Below are positions 27,650-36,215 of a stretch of DNA of 64,000 nt, in pieces. The notes under the pieces were generated by a model, which saw only the letters and a list, made by a program, of their open reading frames with translations, was not told the origin of the DNA and did not search any database. Every line of letters begins with the position of its first letter. Positions within the stretch are counted from its first letter, which is position 1. This stretch comes from JAGSPQ01 sp038206395 (GTDB lineage Bacteria > Myxococcota > Myxococcia > Myxococcales > Myxococcaceae): contig JBBRAX010000023.1 in the NCBI GenBank assembly GCA_038206395.1, forward strand, positions 1-64,000, written 5' to 3'. Position numbers and translations under genes: made by a program.

Positions 27650-27831
27650 GAGCCGCACCCGCGGCAGCCGCCTTCGTTGGCCCAGCGATCCACGTCTTCG
27701 TCAGGATCGCGCAGTGGCGACGGTGCCCCACTGGGCGCCTGCGCCCACCGCTGGAGAAGAGGGATGACAACGGCAAGGGCTCCCACTCCGAGGAGCCCTG
27801 CGACGGCGAGGTGCTTCTGATGGTTGCTCAT
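27646..27831 (-). CDS. 61-aa single-pass membrane protein with Cys-rich tail
   Basis: A short gene starting at ATG 27831, behind a strong AAGGAG site 6 bases upstream. MSNHQKHLAVAGLLGVGAL begins one membrane helix (about 8-28), followed by a short soluble tail ending GGCRGCGS, with two Cys in a CxxC spacing. It overlaps the start of the DUF748-like gene by GTGA. The strong ribosome site and coupling make it a real gene despite its size. The CxxC tail might bind metal or a thiol partner; function unknown. Confidence 0.8.
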   Translation of the reverse strand: MSNHQKHLAVAGLLGVGALAVVIPLLQRWAQAPSGAPSPLRDPDEDVDRWANEGGCRGCGS

Positions 27832-27915
27832 GGTCGTCTCCTTTCCGATCGCAGAGCAGGATCGATGCCGACGCGCGCGGGGCGAAACGGCACAGCGCGT
27901 GCGTGCGGTGGTCTC

Positions 27916-29055
27916 ATGCGCATCGGTCTGGTGGCGGTATTGATTCTGGTGGGTTGTGATTCGCGGGTGACGGGCTTCCGGCTGACGGCGAAGGTGCCGG
28001 TGGACCCCGACGGGTTCTCGAACGCGCTCTACCAATCGGTGGGGGTGCGCCTGGCGCCGGGGCACGACATCGAGCTGGTCGACAACGGCAAGGTGTTCAG
28101 TCGATTGGAGCAGGAAATCGGCAAGGCGAAGACGAGCGTGAACATGGTGCTCTTCATCTGGCGGCCCACCGACCCGTCGCCACGGATCGTGAACGCGCTG
28201 GTCGCGCGGGCGAAGGAAGGCGTGGCGTGCCGGATCCTGGTCGATGCGGTGGCCAGCACGGGGTTCGAGGACGACGTGAAGCCGCAGCTGGTCGCCGCCG
28301 GCTGTGACGTGCGCGCCTTTCGTCCCCGCGCGACGCAAGATCGCAACCACCGCAAGATCGTCGTCGTCGACGGCACGCTCGGGTTCACCGGCGGCTTCGG
28401 CATCGACAAGCCCTGGCTGGGCGACGGCAAGAAGCCCGACGAGTGGCGCGAATCGAACCTGATCGTGAAGGGCCCGGCCGTGAACGAGCTGCAGCAGGCG
28501 TTCGCCGACAATTGGCAGGAAATGAACGGGCCGCTGTTGCCGGCGTCCGACTTCCCTGCGGTGCCGGCGGCAGGCCCGACCCGCGCGGCGTATGTTTCGA
28601 GCACCGGGTCGGCCCACCTGACGAAGGCCGACCGGCTGAGCCAGCTGACGATCGCGGCCGCGACGAAGCGGCTGTGGATCGCGAACGCCTACTTCGTGCC
28701 GTCTCCTGGCATGTCAGAGCTGCTGATCGAGAAGAAGCGGCAAGGCGTCGACGTGCAGATCATGGCGCCCAGCGACAACACCGATCACCAGCAGGTGCTG
28801 CGCGAGCAGCGGGCGACCTATGGAAAGCTGCTCGAGGCCGGAATTCGAATCTGGGAGTACCAGCCTTCGCTGCTGCACTCGAAGACGATGGTGGTCGATG
28901 ATCACTTGAGCGTGCTGGGCTCGATCAACCTCGACCGCCTCTCGCTGAACGCGATGGAAGAAGGGTCGCTGGTGATGTCAGACCCCCACGTCGTCGAGGA
29001 GCTCACGAAGACGTGGGAGGCCGACCTGCTGCACTGCAAGGAAATCAAAAAGTAG
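27916..29055 (+). CDS. Phospholipase D/cardiolipin-synthase-family lipoprotein
   Basis: 379 residues from ATG 27916, where a lipoprotein signal begins (MRIGLVAVLILVGC, lipobox ILVGC). Two PLD HKD motifs are present: NHRKIVVVDG (near residue 144) and LHSKTMVVDD (near 320), each followed by the usual Gly-Ser/Gly-Asn context (FTGGFGID and LGSINLD). Such proteins transfer or hydrolyse phosphatidyl groups; cardiolipin synthases are close relatives but are integral-membrane, not lipid-anchored. Here the enzyme should sit on a membrane facing the periplasm or outside, so a secreted phospholipase-like role is possible. It is divergent from the 61-aa protein gene and converges on the DUF4142 gene 3 bp away. 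Confidence 0.9.
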   Translation: MRIGLVAVLILVGCDSRVTGFRLTAKVPVDPDGFSNALYQSVGVRLAPGHDIELVDNGKVFSRLEQEIGKAKTSVNMVLFIWRPTDPSPRIVNALVARAKEGVACRILVDAVASTGFEDDVKPQLVAAGCDVRAFRPRATQDRNHRKIVVVDGTLGFTGGFGIDKPWLGDGKKPDEWRESNLIVKGPAVNELQQAFADNWQEMNGPLLPASDFPAVPAAGPTRAAYVSSTGSAHLTKADRLSQLTIAAATKRLWIANAYFVPSPGMSELLIEKKRQGVDVQIMAPSDNTDHQQVLREQRATYGKLLEAGIRIWEYQPSLLHSKTMVVDDHLSVLGSINLDRLSLNAMEEGSLVMSDPHVVEELTKTWEADLLHCKEIKK

Positions 29056-29058
29056 CCG

Positions 29059-29628
29059 TTACATCGCCGCCGGCTTCTTCGCCTTCGCGAGGCCCTGCGC
29101 GATCGCCAGGTGCTCCTTCAGCGTGGGCAGCGTCTTGTTGGCGAACTCCTTGAGGCCCGCCATCTCGCCCGACCTGCTCTGGGTGGTGAAGAGCGCGATC
29201 GCCTTCAGGTGACCGTCGACCATGTGCTTGGCGAACATCGCGTCAAACTCGGCGCCCTTCTTCGCCTTCAGCATCTCGAGGTGCTTCTGGTGCTCGTCGT
29301 CGACCTTCGCCGGAAGCGCGACCCCAGCCGGAGCGACCAGCGACGCCAGCTCGCGGTTCGCCTTTTCGTGGTCCGCGACGAGGCGCGCGCCGAAGTCCTT
29401 CACTTCCTGGCCCAGGCCATTGGCTTGAGCGAGCGTGCCCATCTCAATTTCCGCCAGGCTGACGATCGCGGCCTTATTCACGAAGTCCTTGTCCTTCATC
29501 GACATCTTCACCGCCGGATCCGTCGGGGGCGGGACGTCTTTCTTCTGCAGGCCCGTCTGGGCAAAGGCGGGCACCGCGAAGAGCAGGCCCGACGCGGCGA
29601 TGGCAGTTGCAAAGAGGTTCTTCTTCAT
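29059..29628 (-). CDS. DUF4142 periplasmic protein
   Basis: 189 residues from ATG 29628 with an AAGGA site. Signal peptide MKKNLFATAIAASGLLFAVPAFA. The mature protein is an all-helical, ferritin-like four-helix bundle typical of DUF4142: DKDFVNKAAIVSLAEIEMGTLAQANG, VKDFGARLVADHEKANREL, HQKHLEMLKAKKGAEFDAMFAKHMVDGHLKAIALF. Members are often induced by stress in the envelope, but the molecular function is unknown. A possible promoter lies in 29629-29730. Confidence 0.9.
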   Translation of the reverse strand: MKKNLFATAIAASGLLFAVPAFAQTGLQKKDVPPPTDPAVKMSMKDKDFVNKAAIVSLAEIEMGTLAQANGLGQEVKDFGARLVADHEKANRELASLVAPAGVALPAKVDDEHQKHLEMLKAKKGAEFDAMFAKHMVDGHLKAIALFTTQSRSGEMAGLKEFANKTLPTLKEHLAIAQGLAKAKKPAAM

Positions 29629-29730
29629 GGGGTGGTCCTTGGGGAGGGGAAGCCCAGGGCCACTGCAAACCGGAAGCCTCTCTGAGGTCCTCCATGAAAG
29701 CCCTCAAACGGCCGCTGCGGGTTGCCGCAA

Positions 29731-30630
29731 TCAGCCGGCGACTGCGGCACTTTCGCGCAGCGAGGTCGACAGCCCGGGCAGCGTGAGCTTGCCGGGGACG
29801 CAGGCGACCGACATCGGGGCGTTCATGAGGACGTCATGGGAAACGGACTTGAGCAGCGCCATCGGCCCGTGGTGCGGGTTGGTGCCGAGCACCAGCACTT
29901 CGGCGTGCTCGGCGATCGCGAGCGCCATCAGCTGGTCACCCACGGCGGCGTTGCTCATCTCGAGGTGAACGCGGTGCTTGACGTTCGCGGGCAGCCCCTC
30001 GAGCGCGGCTTCCGTTTCCTTCTTCATGATCGCGCTGATCGCGGCGTGCGCCTCTTCGGGCTTCGGCATCGGCATCGCGCGGCGCTCGTACTCGTCGGCC
30101 GGCCACCAGACGTGGGCGGCGACGAGGTCAATCGGGCCATAGCTCGACAGCCGGCTGACCCAGTCGCGGGCCACCGCCGAGCTCCACGAATGGTCCAGCG
30201 CGAGCACCACCTTCAGCGGAGCGCTTCCACGAATCCAGGCGTCAAAGGGCTTGTCGTCGCGCACCACCAGCAGCGGCAGGTCGACGTTGAAGGCGAACTT
30301 GTCGAGGGTACCCGCGAAGAGCCGGCTGGGCTGCTTGCTGGAGTCACCGACCACCAGCAGCTGCGCCGCCACCGACTTGCAGAACTGCCCCACTGCCCCT
30401 TCCAGCGGGCCCTGGAGCACAGAGGTCAGAACGTCGAGCCCTTCGCTCGACAGGGCCGCCGCCTCGAGCAGCAGCGCGTCATTCACCGAGGTGTGAACCT
30501 CGCGGTCGGTATTTTCCGGAACAACGCTGACCAGATGCAGCGGCTGCCGGTGCCGCCGCGCGAGGCCAGCCGCGACTTTGACCGCGTTGAAAGACGAGTC
30601 GGTGAAATGGGTCGCGCAGACGATGGTCAT
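29731..30630 (-). CDS. Tandem universal stress protein
   Basis: 299 residues from ATG 30630 with two UspA domains. The first (1-130) ends AAQLLVVGDSSKQPSRLFAGTLDKFAFNVDLPLLVVRD; the second (about 140-280) ends AEVLVLGTNPHHGPMALLKSVSHDVLMNAPMSVACV. The second retains a G-x9-G-(S)-type nucleotide-binding pattern more clearly than the first. UspA proteins bind ATP or act in dormancy and stress resistance. The gene stands alone between the DUF4142 gene and a small secreted-protein gene. Confidence 0.92.
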   Translation of the reverse strand: MTIVCATHFTDSSFNAVKVAAGLARRHRQPLHLVSVVPENTDREVHTSVNDALLLEAAALSSEGLDVLTSVLQGPLEGAVGQFCKSVAAQLLVVGDSSKQPSRLFAGTLDKFAFNVDLPLLVVRDDKPFDAWIRGSAPLKVVLALDHSWSSAVARDWVSRLSSYGPIDLVAAHVWWPADEYERRAMPMPKPEEAHAAISAIMKKETEAALEGLPANVKHRVHLEMSNAAVGDQLMALAIAEHAEVLVLGTNPHHGPMALLKSVSHDVLMNAPMSVACVPGKLTLPGLSTSLRESAAVAG

Positions 30631-30660
30631 GCCTGGCTCTACAGCAAGGCGCGAGCCAGC

Positions 30661-31011
30661 CTAGAGGTTGCCGTTCTTCGTCAGCACCCAGAGGGTCGCG
30701 GCGACATCGCCGGGGCAGTCGAACATGCGCTGGGCGTCGCTGACGGTGGCCCAGCTGCTGCCGCCCTTCTCGATCTTTCCGTTCTCAAAGGTGGCAACCG
30801 TGGAGCCGCCGACCTCGACGGCGTACTTGCTGCCGCGCTTCACCGCCTTGCCCTTGGTGCTGCCGCCCTTCTCGATGGTGATGTCGCTGCCCGAGGTGCG
30901 AACGGTGTACTGGGTGCTGCCGCTCTTCTCGACGCGGTCGCCGTTGCACTTGTAGTCGGCGGCAAACGCGGAAGAGGACAACAGGGACACAACAATAAGG
31001 ATGGATCGCAT
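30661..31011 (-). CDS. Small secreted beta-repeat protein
   Basis: 116 residues from ATG 31011 with signal peptide MRSILIVVSLLSSSAFA. The mature protein contains several copies of a short beta motif ending in a Gly-Ser/Thr turn (VEKSGST, IEKGGST, VEVGGST, IEKGGSS), suggesting a small beta-solenoid or antiparallel sheet, and two Cys (near residues 22 and 99) that could form a disulfide. No family recognised. It lies 30 bp upstream of the universal stress gene. Confidence 0.75.
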   Translation of the reverse strand: MRSILIVVSLLSSSAFAADYKCNGDRVEKSGSTQYTVRTSGSDITIEKGGSTKGKAVKRGSKYAVEVGGSTVATFENGKIEKGGSSWATVSDAQRMFDCPGDVAATLWVLTKNGNL

Positions 31012-31054
31012 GCCGGCCTGACCCGCGGGCCAGGCGCGGCGTGCAGGAATTAAT

Positions 31055-33163
31055 TCAGCCGATCAGCGTCACCGGCACGCCGACCTCGGGCTTCTTGAGG
31101 GCGTCGAGGGTGGCAGGCGACAGCGCGGCCTTGAGCGCGTTGATCACTGCCTGATCGCCCGCATAGTTGTGGCCCGTGTGCTGGCCCAGCGCGGCCATCA
31201 CCTTCGACTTGTCGAGGTCGGCGGGCAGGTTGTAGCGGCTCTGCAGCGACGACCAGACCTCGCGATCGCGGTAGCCGTCGTCGACGTCCAGCGACTGCGC
31301 GAAGGCGATCACCGAGGCGAGCTTCGCGTCGACCGGGTCCATGCGCAGCTGCCCCTTGTCCTGGAGGAACCGGGTGAACTCGAACACCGTCGTGGCGCGC
31401 AGGGCCTCTTCGCTCATGTGCGAGTAGCGCGAGCTGACCTGCATCACGAACTCGGGCTTGCCCGTCTTGCCCTTCTGTTCGGTGAAGCGAATCAGATCCT
31501 TCTCGCCCATCTTCGGGTCGAAGAAGCCGCCGGCGATCACCTTCGAGTCCGGGTTGACGCGGTCGAGAATGCCGCTGAACTCAGACAGCGTGTTGATCAT
31601 GTTCGCCGCGACCAGCACCTTCGTGCCGTCGAGCACGCTGGCCGGACGTTCTTGCTTCACCGGCTTGAACTCGCGCGCGGTGTCTTCAGCGACCTTGAAG
31701 GTGTTGAAGTTGAAGTGCTTGTCCAGGTAGTCGGCCTGCCCGTCGTTGTCGCGGTCGAGCACCTTTTCCCGAACCTGGGTGCTGATCGGCGTCACGTAGT
31801 TGTCCCACGTGCGGCCCCAACCGATGTTCGCGGCGTCGTTCATGCCCTTGTGGATTTTGGTCCAGTCGTCGCGGCCCGCGACCCCGTCGACCAGGGCGAG
31901 CAGCGCCTGCACGCCTTCGCCCTTCGTCATCTGGCCGGCCGAGTCGACATAGAAGTTCGACGCGGCGTACGTGGTGACGACCTGCGCGCTGCCGTACTTT
32001 TCTTTGACGCCGTCCAACACGCCCTTGCCGACGCACAGGTTGTAGAAGAGCAGCTTGCCGTCGGCGCCGTCGTCCGACACCGGCCCGTTCTTGATCGAGG
32101 CGGTCATGTTCCGGCCCCAGTTGCTGTGCCCGTCGTAGCCGACGATCTGCACGTTCTTGTCGTTCATCGGCTCGAGGATGTCGGTGCCGCCCTGGTGCAC
32201 CTGGATCTGGAACTTCGTCTCGCCGACCCCCGGCTTGTTGATGGTGCGCTCGTAGGTCGAGACGCCGTACTCGTTCTCAGCGCCGACGGGCTTGAAGCCC
32301 GCGTCCTTCAGGTTCTTCACGAACCCGCCCCAGAACTCGCCCTGGCCGACCGTCCACGACAGGTTGACCTTGTTGTTTCCACCGGTGAACCACTTCTCGT
32401 ACGGCGGCTTCGTCGGAGCGATCGTCGCCATGAACGCGTCGCTCACGGCCTTCACTGCCGGGTTTTTGGCCGCGGCCGGGCTGTTCGACAGGTGGAAGAC
32501 CATCGACTCCTGCAGGCGGGGGTTGGTCTCGTTCTTCACCAGCGCTTCGTAGGTCTTCGCCATCGCGCCCTGCAGCGCGGCTTCGGGCGACGCGTTCATC
32601 AGCTCGAGCAGCGTGGTCGCGGTGGACGAGCGCAGCTGCAGGGTCTGGTTGGCGTCGAGGCCCGCGGGGGGCGCTCCGTCGGCGGGCACGCGCGCGAGCA
32701 CGGCCTTGAGGTTCTCGAACACCTTGCCGCGCAGCTCGGCGTTGGCGAGCAGAAAGGGGCTCTTCTCGCCCGGCGCGTCGTCGACGAGCTCGGCGGCGCG
32801 GAAGATCGCATCACCCAGCTCGACGTCGTTTGCGGGCGGCTTGCCGTCGGCGTTCGCGGTGAACACGCCGTTGCTGTTGAGGAACACCGGCCGGTGCGAG
32901 CCGCCCGGATCCAGGTTCACCACCTGCCCGCCCGGCGGAGGAGGCGGAGGCAGCGCAGGGTCGATCAGCGACTTCAGCAGCTCCGCCGCGCCGGGCTGGA
33001 AGAGATCCTTGTGCTTCACCAGCAGCGCTTTGATCTGCGTCTTCTCGTTCGCGCTCACGATGCCGTTGCTCTTCACCTGATCGACGAGCGCCTTCGCTTC
33101 GTCAGGGGTGAACTTGCGGTCGGCGGCGAACTGCTCGGCTCGGCGGGAAATGCTCATCACCAT
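31055..33163 (-). CDS. Large protein with candidate caspase-fold (clan CD-like) domain
   Basis: 702 residues from ATG 33163, with GGAG 9 bases upstream. A helical N-terminal module (SISRRAEQFAADRKFTPDEAKALVD) is followed by a Pro-rich stretch (DPALPPPPPPGG) and a helical region. From about 295 to 430 the order of elements resembles caspase/gingipain peptidases: an alternating alpha/beta segment, VQIVGYDGHSNWGRN with His346, then a hydrophobic strand and NLCVGKG with Cys377. The His-Cys spacing of 31 is close to that of gingipain R. A DRDNDGQADYLD loop looks like a calcium-binding site. No signal peptide is visible. The peptidase call is by motif only and may be a fold relative without activity. 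Confidence 0.65.
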   Translation of the reverse strand: MVMSISRRAEQFAADRKFTPDEAKALVDQVKSNGIVSANEKTQIKALLVKHKDLFQPGAAELLKSLIDPALPPPPPPGGQVVNLDPGGSHRPVFLNSNGVFTANADGKPPANDVELGDAIFRAAELVDDAPGEKSPFLLANAELRGKVFENLKAVLARVPADGAPPAGLDANQTLQLRSSTATTLLELMNASPEAALQGAMAKTYEALVKNETNPRLQESMVFHLSNSPAAAKNPAVKAVSDAFMATIAPTKPPYEKWFTGGNNKVNLSWTVGQGEFWGGFVKNLKDAGFKPVGAENEYGVSTYERTINKPGVGETKFQIQVHQGGTDILEPMNDKNVQIVGYDGHSNWGRNMTASIKNGPVSDDGADGKLLFYNLCVGKGVLDGVKEKYGSAQVVTTYAASNFYVDSAGQMTKGEGVQALLALVDGVAGRDDWTKIHKGMNDAANIGWGRTWDNYVTPISTQVREKVLDRDNDGQADYLDKHFNFNTFKVAEDTAREFKPVKQERPASVLDGTKVLVAANMINTLSEFSGILDRVNPDSKVIAGGFFDPKMGEKDLIRFTEQKGKTGKPEFVMQVSSRYSHMSEEALRATTVFEFTRFLQDKGQLRMDPVDAKLASVIAFAQSLDVDDGYRDREVWSSLQSRYNLPADLDKSKVMAALGQHTGHNYAGDQAVINALKAALSPATLDALKKPEVGVPVTLIG

Positions 33164-33307
33164 GTGCGTAGGCTCCCTGCGGGGAAAACGACGCGTGAGA
33201 ACGTAGTCTATTTCTGGGGACGAACGTTCGCCTGCGGGTCCCATGCGGGTCCCGCTGAAGCGGCTCTTGCGCAGGGCGTCGGTTGTTAGTTATTCACAAC
33301 TCACCAA
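33164..33307. promoter_or_regulatory. Divergent control region with inverted repeats
   Basis: The 144 bp between the caspase-like gene and the TetR gene contain a perfect 10-bp palindrome CGAACGTTCG (33221-33230), two direct copies of TGCGGGTCCC (33233-33242, 33244-33253), and an inverted pair GTTGT/ACAAC (33282-33286, 33296-33300) just 8 bp before the TetR start. The last is placed like an autoregulatory TetR operator. Confidence 0.5.
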
Positions 33308-33904
33308 ATGGGACGACCGCGACGGATCTCGGACGACGACATTGCGCGGGAAGCGCGTGCGATTTTTCTGACGCAGGGCCCGGGCGCATCGACGGAAAAG
33401 ATCGCCAGGAAGCTGGGCGTCTCTCAGGCGGCGCTGTTCAAGCGGGTGCCGACGAAAGACGAGCTGCTCGTGTTGGCGCTGTGCCCCCGAGAGACGCCGC
33501 TGGTGCTGCAGCAGCTGCCGATGGGCCCCGACCTCGACCGCCCGGTGCCGCAGCAGCTGACCGAGCTGGTGCGATCGCTGCTCACGTTCTTCCGCGATCT
33601 GATGCCGGCGCTGCTGACGCTGAAGGCCAGCGGCGTTCCGTTGGAGCGCGCGTTCGAAGGCGGCAAGGTGGTGCCACCGCTGAAGGTGCGGGAAGACCTG
33701 ACGCTGTGGCTCAAGCTGGCGCACCGACAGCGCAAGGTTCGCGGCGGTGAGCTGAAGCCGGCGGCAGACCTGATCCTCGGAGCGATCGAGTCGCGTTGCC
33801 TGCTCGAGCACCTCGACGGCAAGAAGGCGTCGCTGGCCGAGGACGCGGCTTTCGCGACCGACACCGTGCGCGCGATGTGGAAGGGGCTGATGCCGAGCCA
33901 GTAA
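33308..33904 (+). CDS. TetR-family transcriptional regulator
   Basis: 198 residues from ATG 33308. The N-terminal helix-turn-helix is typical: RISDDDIAREARAIFLTQGPGASTEKIARKLGVSQAALFKRVPTKDELL. The C-terminal ligand domain is divergent, as usual, so the inducer is unknown. It is divergent from the caspase-like gene across a region with palindromes, so it probably represses itself and perhaps that neighbour. Confidence 0.92.
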   Translation: MGRPRRISDDDIAREARAIFLTQGPGASTEKIARKLGVSQAALFKRVPTKDELLVLALCPRETPLVLQQLPMGPDLDRPVPQQLTELVRSLLTFFRDLMPALLTLKASGVPLERAFEGGKVVPPLKVREDLTLWLKLAHRQRKVRGGELKPAADLILGAIESRCLLEHLDGKKASLAEDAAFATDTVRAMWKGLMPSQ

Positions 33905-33972
33905 GTGGCGGCTCACCAAAATAGTGATCGCGAGCGGTGTTGGGCCCGCGGCGAATCCAGTACGGTTTCCCG

Positions 33973-34323
33973 ATGAAGAAGATTCAGGGTCCCCGCCTCG
34001 CCTCGACGAGTCTCCCCTCCGCGAAGCCACTCGAGAAGCAGACGCCCGCCGTGAAGACGCCCTCGGGCTCGGGCGGCTTTCCGGCCACTGGCTGGGCCGA
34101 GCCCGTGAAGCGCGCCCGCCCGATCGAGACCGCGCACCGCACCGAGACGCACCCGCGGTTGAAGCTCGCCCTGCCCTCGCGCGACCCCATCGGCAGCTCG
34201 GCCACGCGCCCGGCGCTGCCCCCGCGCCACGACGCCAACCCCGCGGCAATCACCGTGGGAGCGATGCGCGTCGCGCTTCGCGTGCAGGACGCCCGGGTGG
34301 GAATCCCGACCACGCCGCGGTAG
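33973..34323 (+). CDS. Hypothetical Pro/Ala/Arg-rich protein
   Basis: 116 residues from ATG 33973. The frame shows strong G/C preference at third positions, which supports coding over the opposite-strand frames. The protein is basic and low in complexity (KKIQGPRLASTSLPSAKPLEKQ..., later ALPPRHDANPAAITVGAMRVALRV) with no membrane segment or known domain and a probably disordered N-terminal half. No clear ribosome site. Function unknown. Confidence 0.6.
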   Translation: MKKIQGPRLASTSLPSAKPLEKQTPAVKTPSGSGGFPATGWAEPVKRARPIETAHRTETHPRLKLALPSRDPIGSSATRPALPPRHDANPAAITVGAMRVALRVQDARVGIPTTPR

Positions 34324-34363
34324 TAAGGGCGACACCGCAATACCCAAAGGGGAGGGACGGCAA

Positions 34364-34660
34364 ATGCAGGAGTACATGCTGAAAGTGAGTAGGGCCGCCG
34401 AGAAGGACGTCGCGCGCTACCTGGCGCTCGACTCCGCGCCGTCGCACATCCGGCTGTCGACGCTCGCTCCCCTATCCAGCTGGGGTTACCCGCCCGAGTC
34501 TCAGGCGGCGGTGTTGAAGATCCTCGAGCACGGCCTGGTGATGGGCCAGGACGGCGGCAAGGACGAGGCGCCGCACGACTTTGTGCCCTGGCAGAACATC
34601 GCCTACCTCAGCGACGGCTCGGGCCTGTTCCGCGAGATGGGCGGCAGCCACAAGAAGTAG
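34364..34660 (+). CDS. Small conserved-looking hypothetical protein
   Basis: 98 residues from ATG 34364, behind a strong GGGGAGGG site. The sequence is mixed alpha/beta with an aromatic core (LAPLSSWGYPPESQAAVLKILEHGLVMG, DFVPWQNIAYLSDGSGLFREMG). No signal peptide and no family recognised. Its stop is immediately adjacent to the stop of the convergent TIGR02996-like gene, so there is no room for a separate terminator. Confidence 0.8.
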   Translation: MQEYMLKVSRAAEKDVARYLALDSAPSHIRLSTLAPLSSWGYPPESQAAVLKILEHGLVMGQDGGKDEAPHDFVPWQNIAYLSDGSGLFREMGGSHKK

Positions 34661-35653
34661 TCACCACCGCTCGTCGACCAGCAGCCGCTGCCGGGCCACC
34701 GCGCTCCGCAGCGGCTTTAGCTTAGCGGGCGGGAAGCGGCGGCCTTCGGTGGTGAAGACGAAGTGGGTGAGCGCGTCGTCCGGCAGCGCTCTGAGCAACG
34801 GCGCCAGCTGCGGCAGGTAGCTCGCGTTCTGCGTCACCGCCGAGAAGTGAAGGTGCAGCGCCGAGAGCCGCCCGTCTGCGCCGCGCGTGAGCTCGAAGAA
34901 GAAGAAGGCGTGGCCGATGACGAGGCGCTGCAGCTGCGGCAGCTGCTCGGCGGCCCCCAGGCAACCGGCGACATCGAGCGGCAGCGTCAAGTCGAGCTCG
35001 AGCGCGTGCAGCTGTTGGGCGAGCGCGCTGCCCCACAGCCACTGCAGATCTGTTCCCTTCCATGGCCACAGCGCTGGCTTCAACTTCAGTCGCGTCAGCC
35101 CCGGGTACGCTGTCATCTCCAGCAGCGTCGAGATCTGCTGCTTGTTCCACGCCGACTGGCTGCCGGGGCCGAGCAGCTCGAGCTCTTGAAGCGGCGGCCG
35201 CGCGCGGGCGGCGAGCAGCACCTCGAGGCCCGGGCGAAAGGCGCCGTGAAGCGTCGAGAGCGCGCGGAAGTTGCCGCTGCCCAGCTCGCGCGGGAGCACG
35301 TTTCCCGCCACGTACAGCCGCACCTTCTTCACCGTGTTCCAGCGCGCGTCGCACTGCGCGTCGCCGGGCAGCTTGACCCAGGCCTCGCTCAAGAAACCGC
35401 GATCCCACTTCTCTTCGCCGACGAGCAGCTTCGTCAGCGGGCCCAACCACTTCGATCTGTTCGCGTGCAGCAGCTGCTTCTCGCGGCGCGCTGCGAACGC
35501 AGAAAGGGGCGCTTGCTGTTTCTGAAGCTGCAGCGCGATGAGCTCGCCGCGCGGGTCGGCCTGCTCGAGCAGGAAGTCCGACAATACAGCCCGCGGCCCG
35601 TCGGCCTCGGGGTCGGCGTAGACGGCAGCGAAGAGGGCGTCGGCCGAACTCAC
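34661..35653 (-). CDS. TIGR02996-like N-terminal domain protein
   Basis: 330 residues from GTG 35653. The first 45 residues match the repeat-companion domain TIGR02996 (ALFAAVYADPEADGPRAVLSDFLLEQADPRGELIALQLQ), known from paralogous families in myxobacteria and Gemmata. The remainder has spaced leucines in short units (LSTLHGAF, LQELELLGPG, LTRLKLKP, LHALELDLTLP, LQRLVIGH) like irregular leucine-rich repeats, suggesting a solenoid binding protein. The biological role of these proteins is unknown. A decayed paralogue lies directly upstream. Confidence 0.85.
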   Translation of the reverse strand: MSSADALFAAVYADPEADGPRAVLSDFLLEQADPRGELIALQLQKQQAPLSAFAARREKQLLHANRSKWLGPLTKLLVGEEKWDRGFLSEAWVKLPGDAQCDARWNTVKKVRLYVAGNVLPRELGSGNFRALSTLHGAFRPGLEVLLAARARPPLQELELLGPGSQSAWNKQQISTLLEMTAYPGLTRLKLKPALWPWKGTDLQWLWGSALAQQLHALELDLTLPLDVAGCLGAAEQLPQLQRLVIGHAFFFFELTRGADGRLSALHLHFSAVTQNASYLPQLAPLLRALPDDALTHFVFTTEGRRFPPAKLKPLRSAVARQRLLVDERW

Positions 35654-35663
35654 GGCGCGAAAT

Positions 35664-36193
35664 TTACCAATTGATCGGATCCAGCCGCGAGAACTTCGCC
35701 ACCCGGGCGCGCAGCAGGCCCAGCTTGCGGATCCGCGCGCCCTCCCCCGCTTTGATCTCGAACGACTGAAGCGACATCGGCGGCAGCGCAGACAGCGGCT
35801 GAAGAATCGTGGAGTCGACGATCGGCTCGGGGCCGATCCGCCGCGACGAGCCTCAAGCGCGTCAGCGTCGACCACCGCGGGTCGCCCACCGTCTCGCCGT
35901 GAAGCCGCGCGTGAGCGGTGCTCAAGAAACCGCGTTCCCACCCGGTCGACAGCGGCAGCACCACGTGGGTCAGCGGGCCCAGCCAGTCGGACTCGTGCGC
36001 CTCGAGCAGCGCCCTTTCGCGGCGCAGGGCAGATGCGGGCAGCGTGCCCTTCGGCTTCTGCAGCTGCAGGGTGATGAACTCGCCGCGCGGGTCGCCCGCC
36101 TCCTTCAAGTGGTCGGCCAGCACCGCGCGCGGGGCGTCGGCAAAACGGGTGGGCGTAGACGGCCGCGAAGAGCGCGTCGGTGGTGGACCGCAC
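35664..36193 (-). pseudogene. Frameshifted TIGR02996-like paralogue
   Basis: Three successive frames make one protein of about 175 residues. GTG 36193 starts RSTTDALFAAVYAHPF; after an extra T in the TTTT run (A-run 36142-36145 on plus) the frame resumes ADAPRAVLADHLKEAGDPRGEFITLQLQ and runs to TRLRLVAADR. After an extra C in the run at 35829-35832 it resumes PEPIVDSTILQPLSALPPMSLQSFEIKAG and ends INW-stop at 35664. Removing one base at each site gives a continuous frame. The protein resembles the N-terminal half of the downstream paralogue. Either a recent pseudogene or homopolymer errors. Confidence 0.8.
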
Positions 36194-36215
36194 CCGGCCA
36201 GCTGTTGCCACCGCG

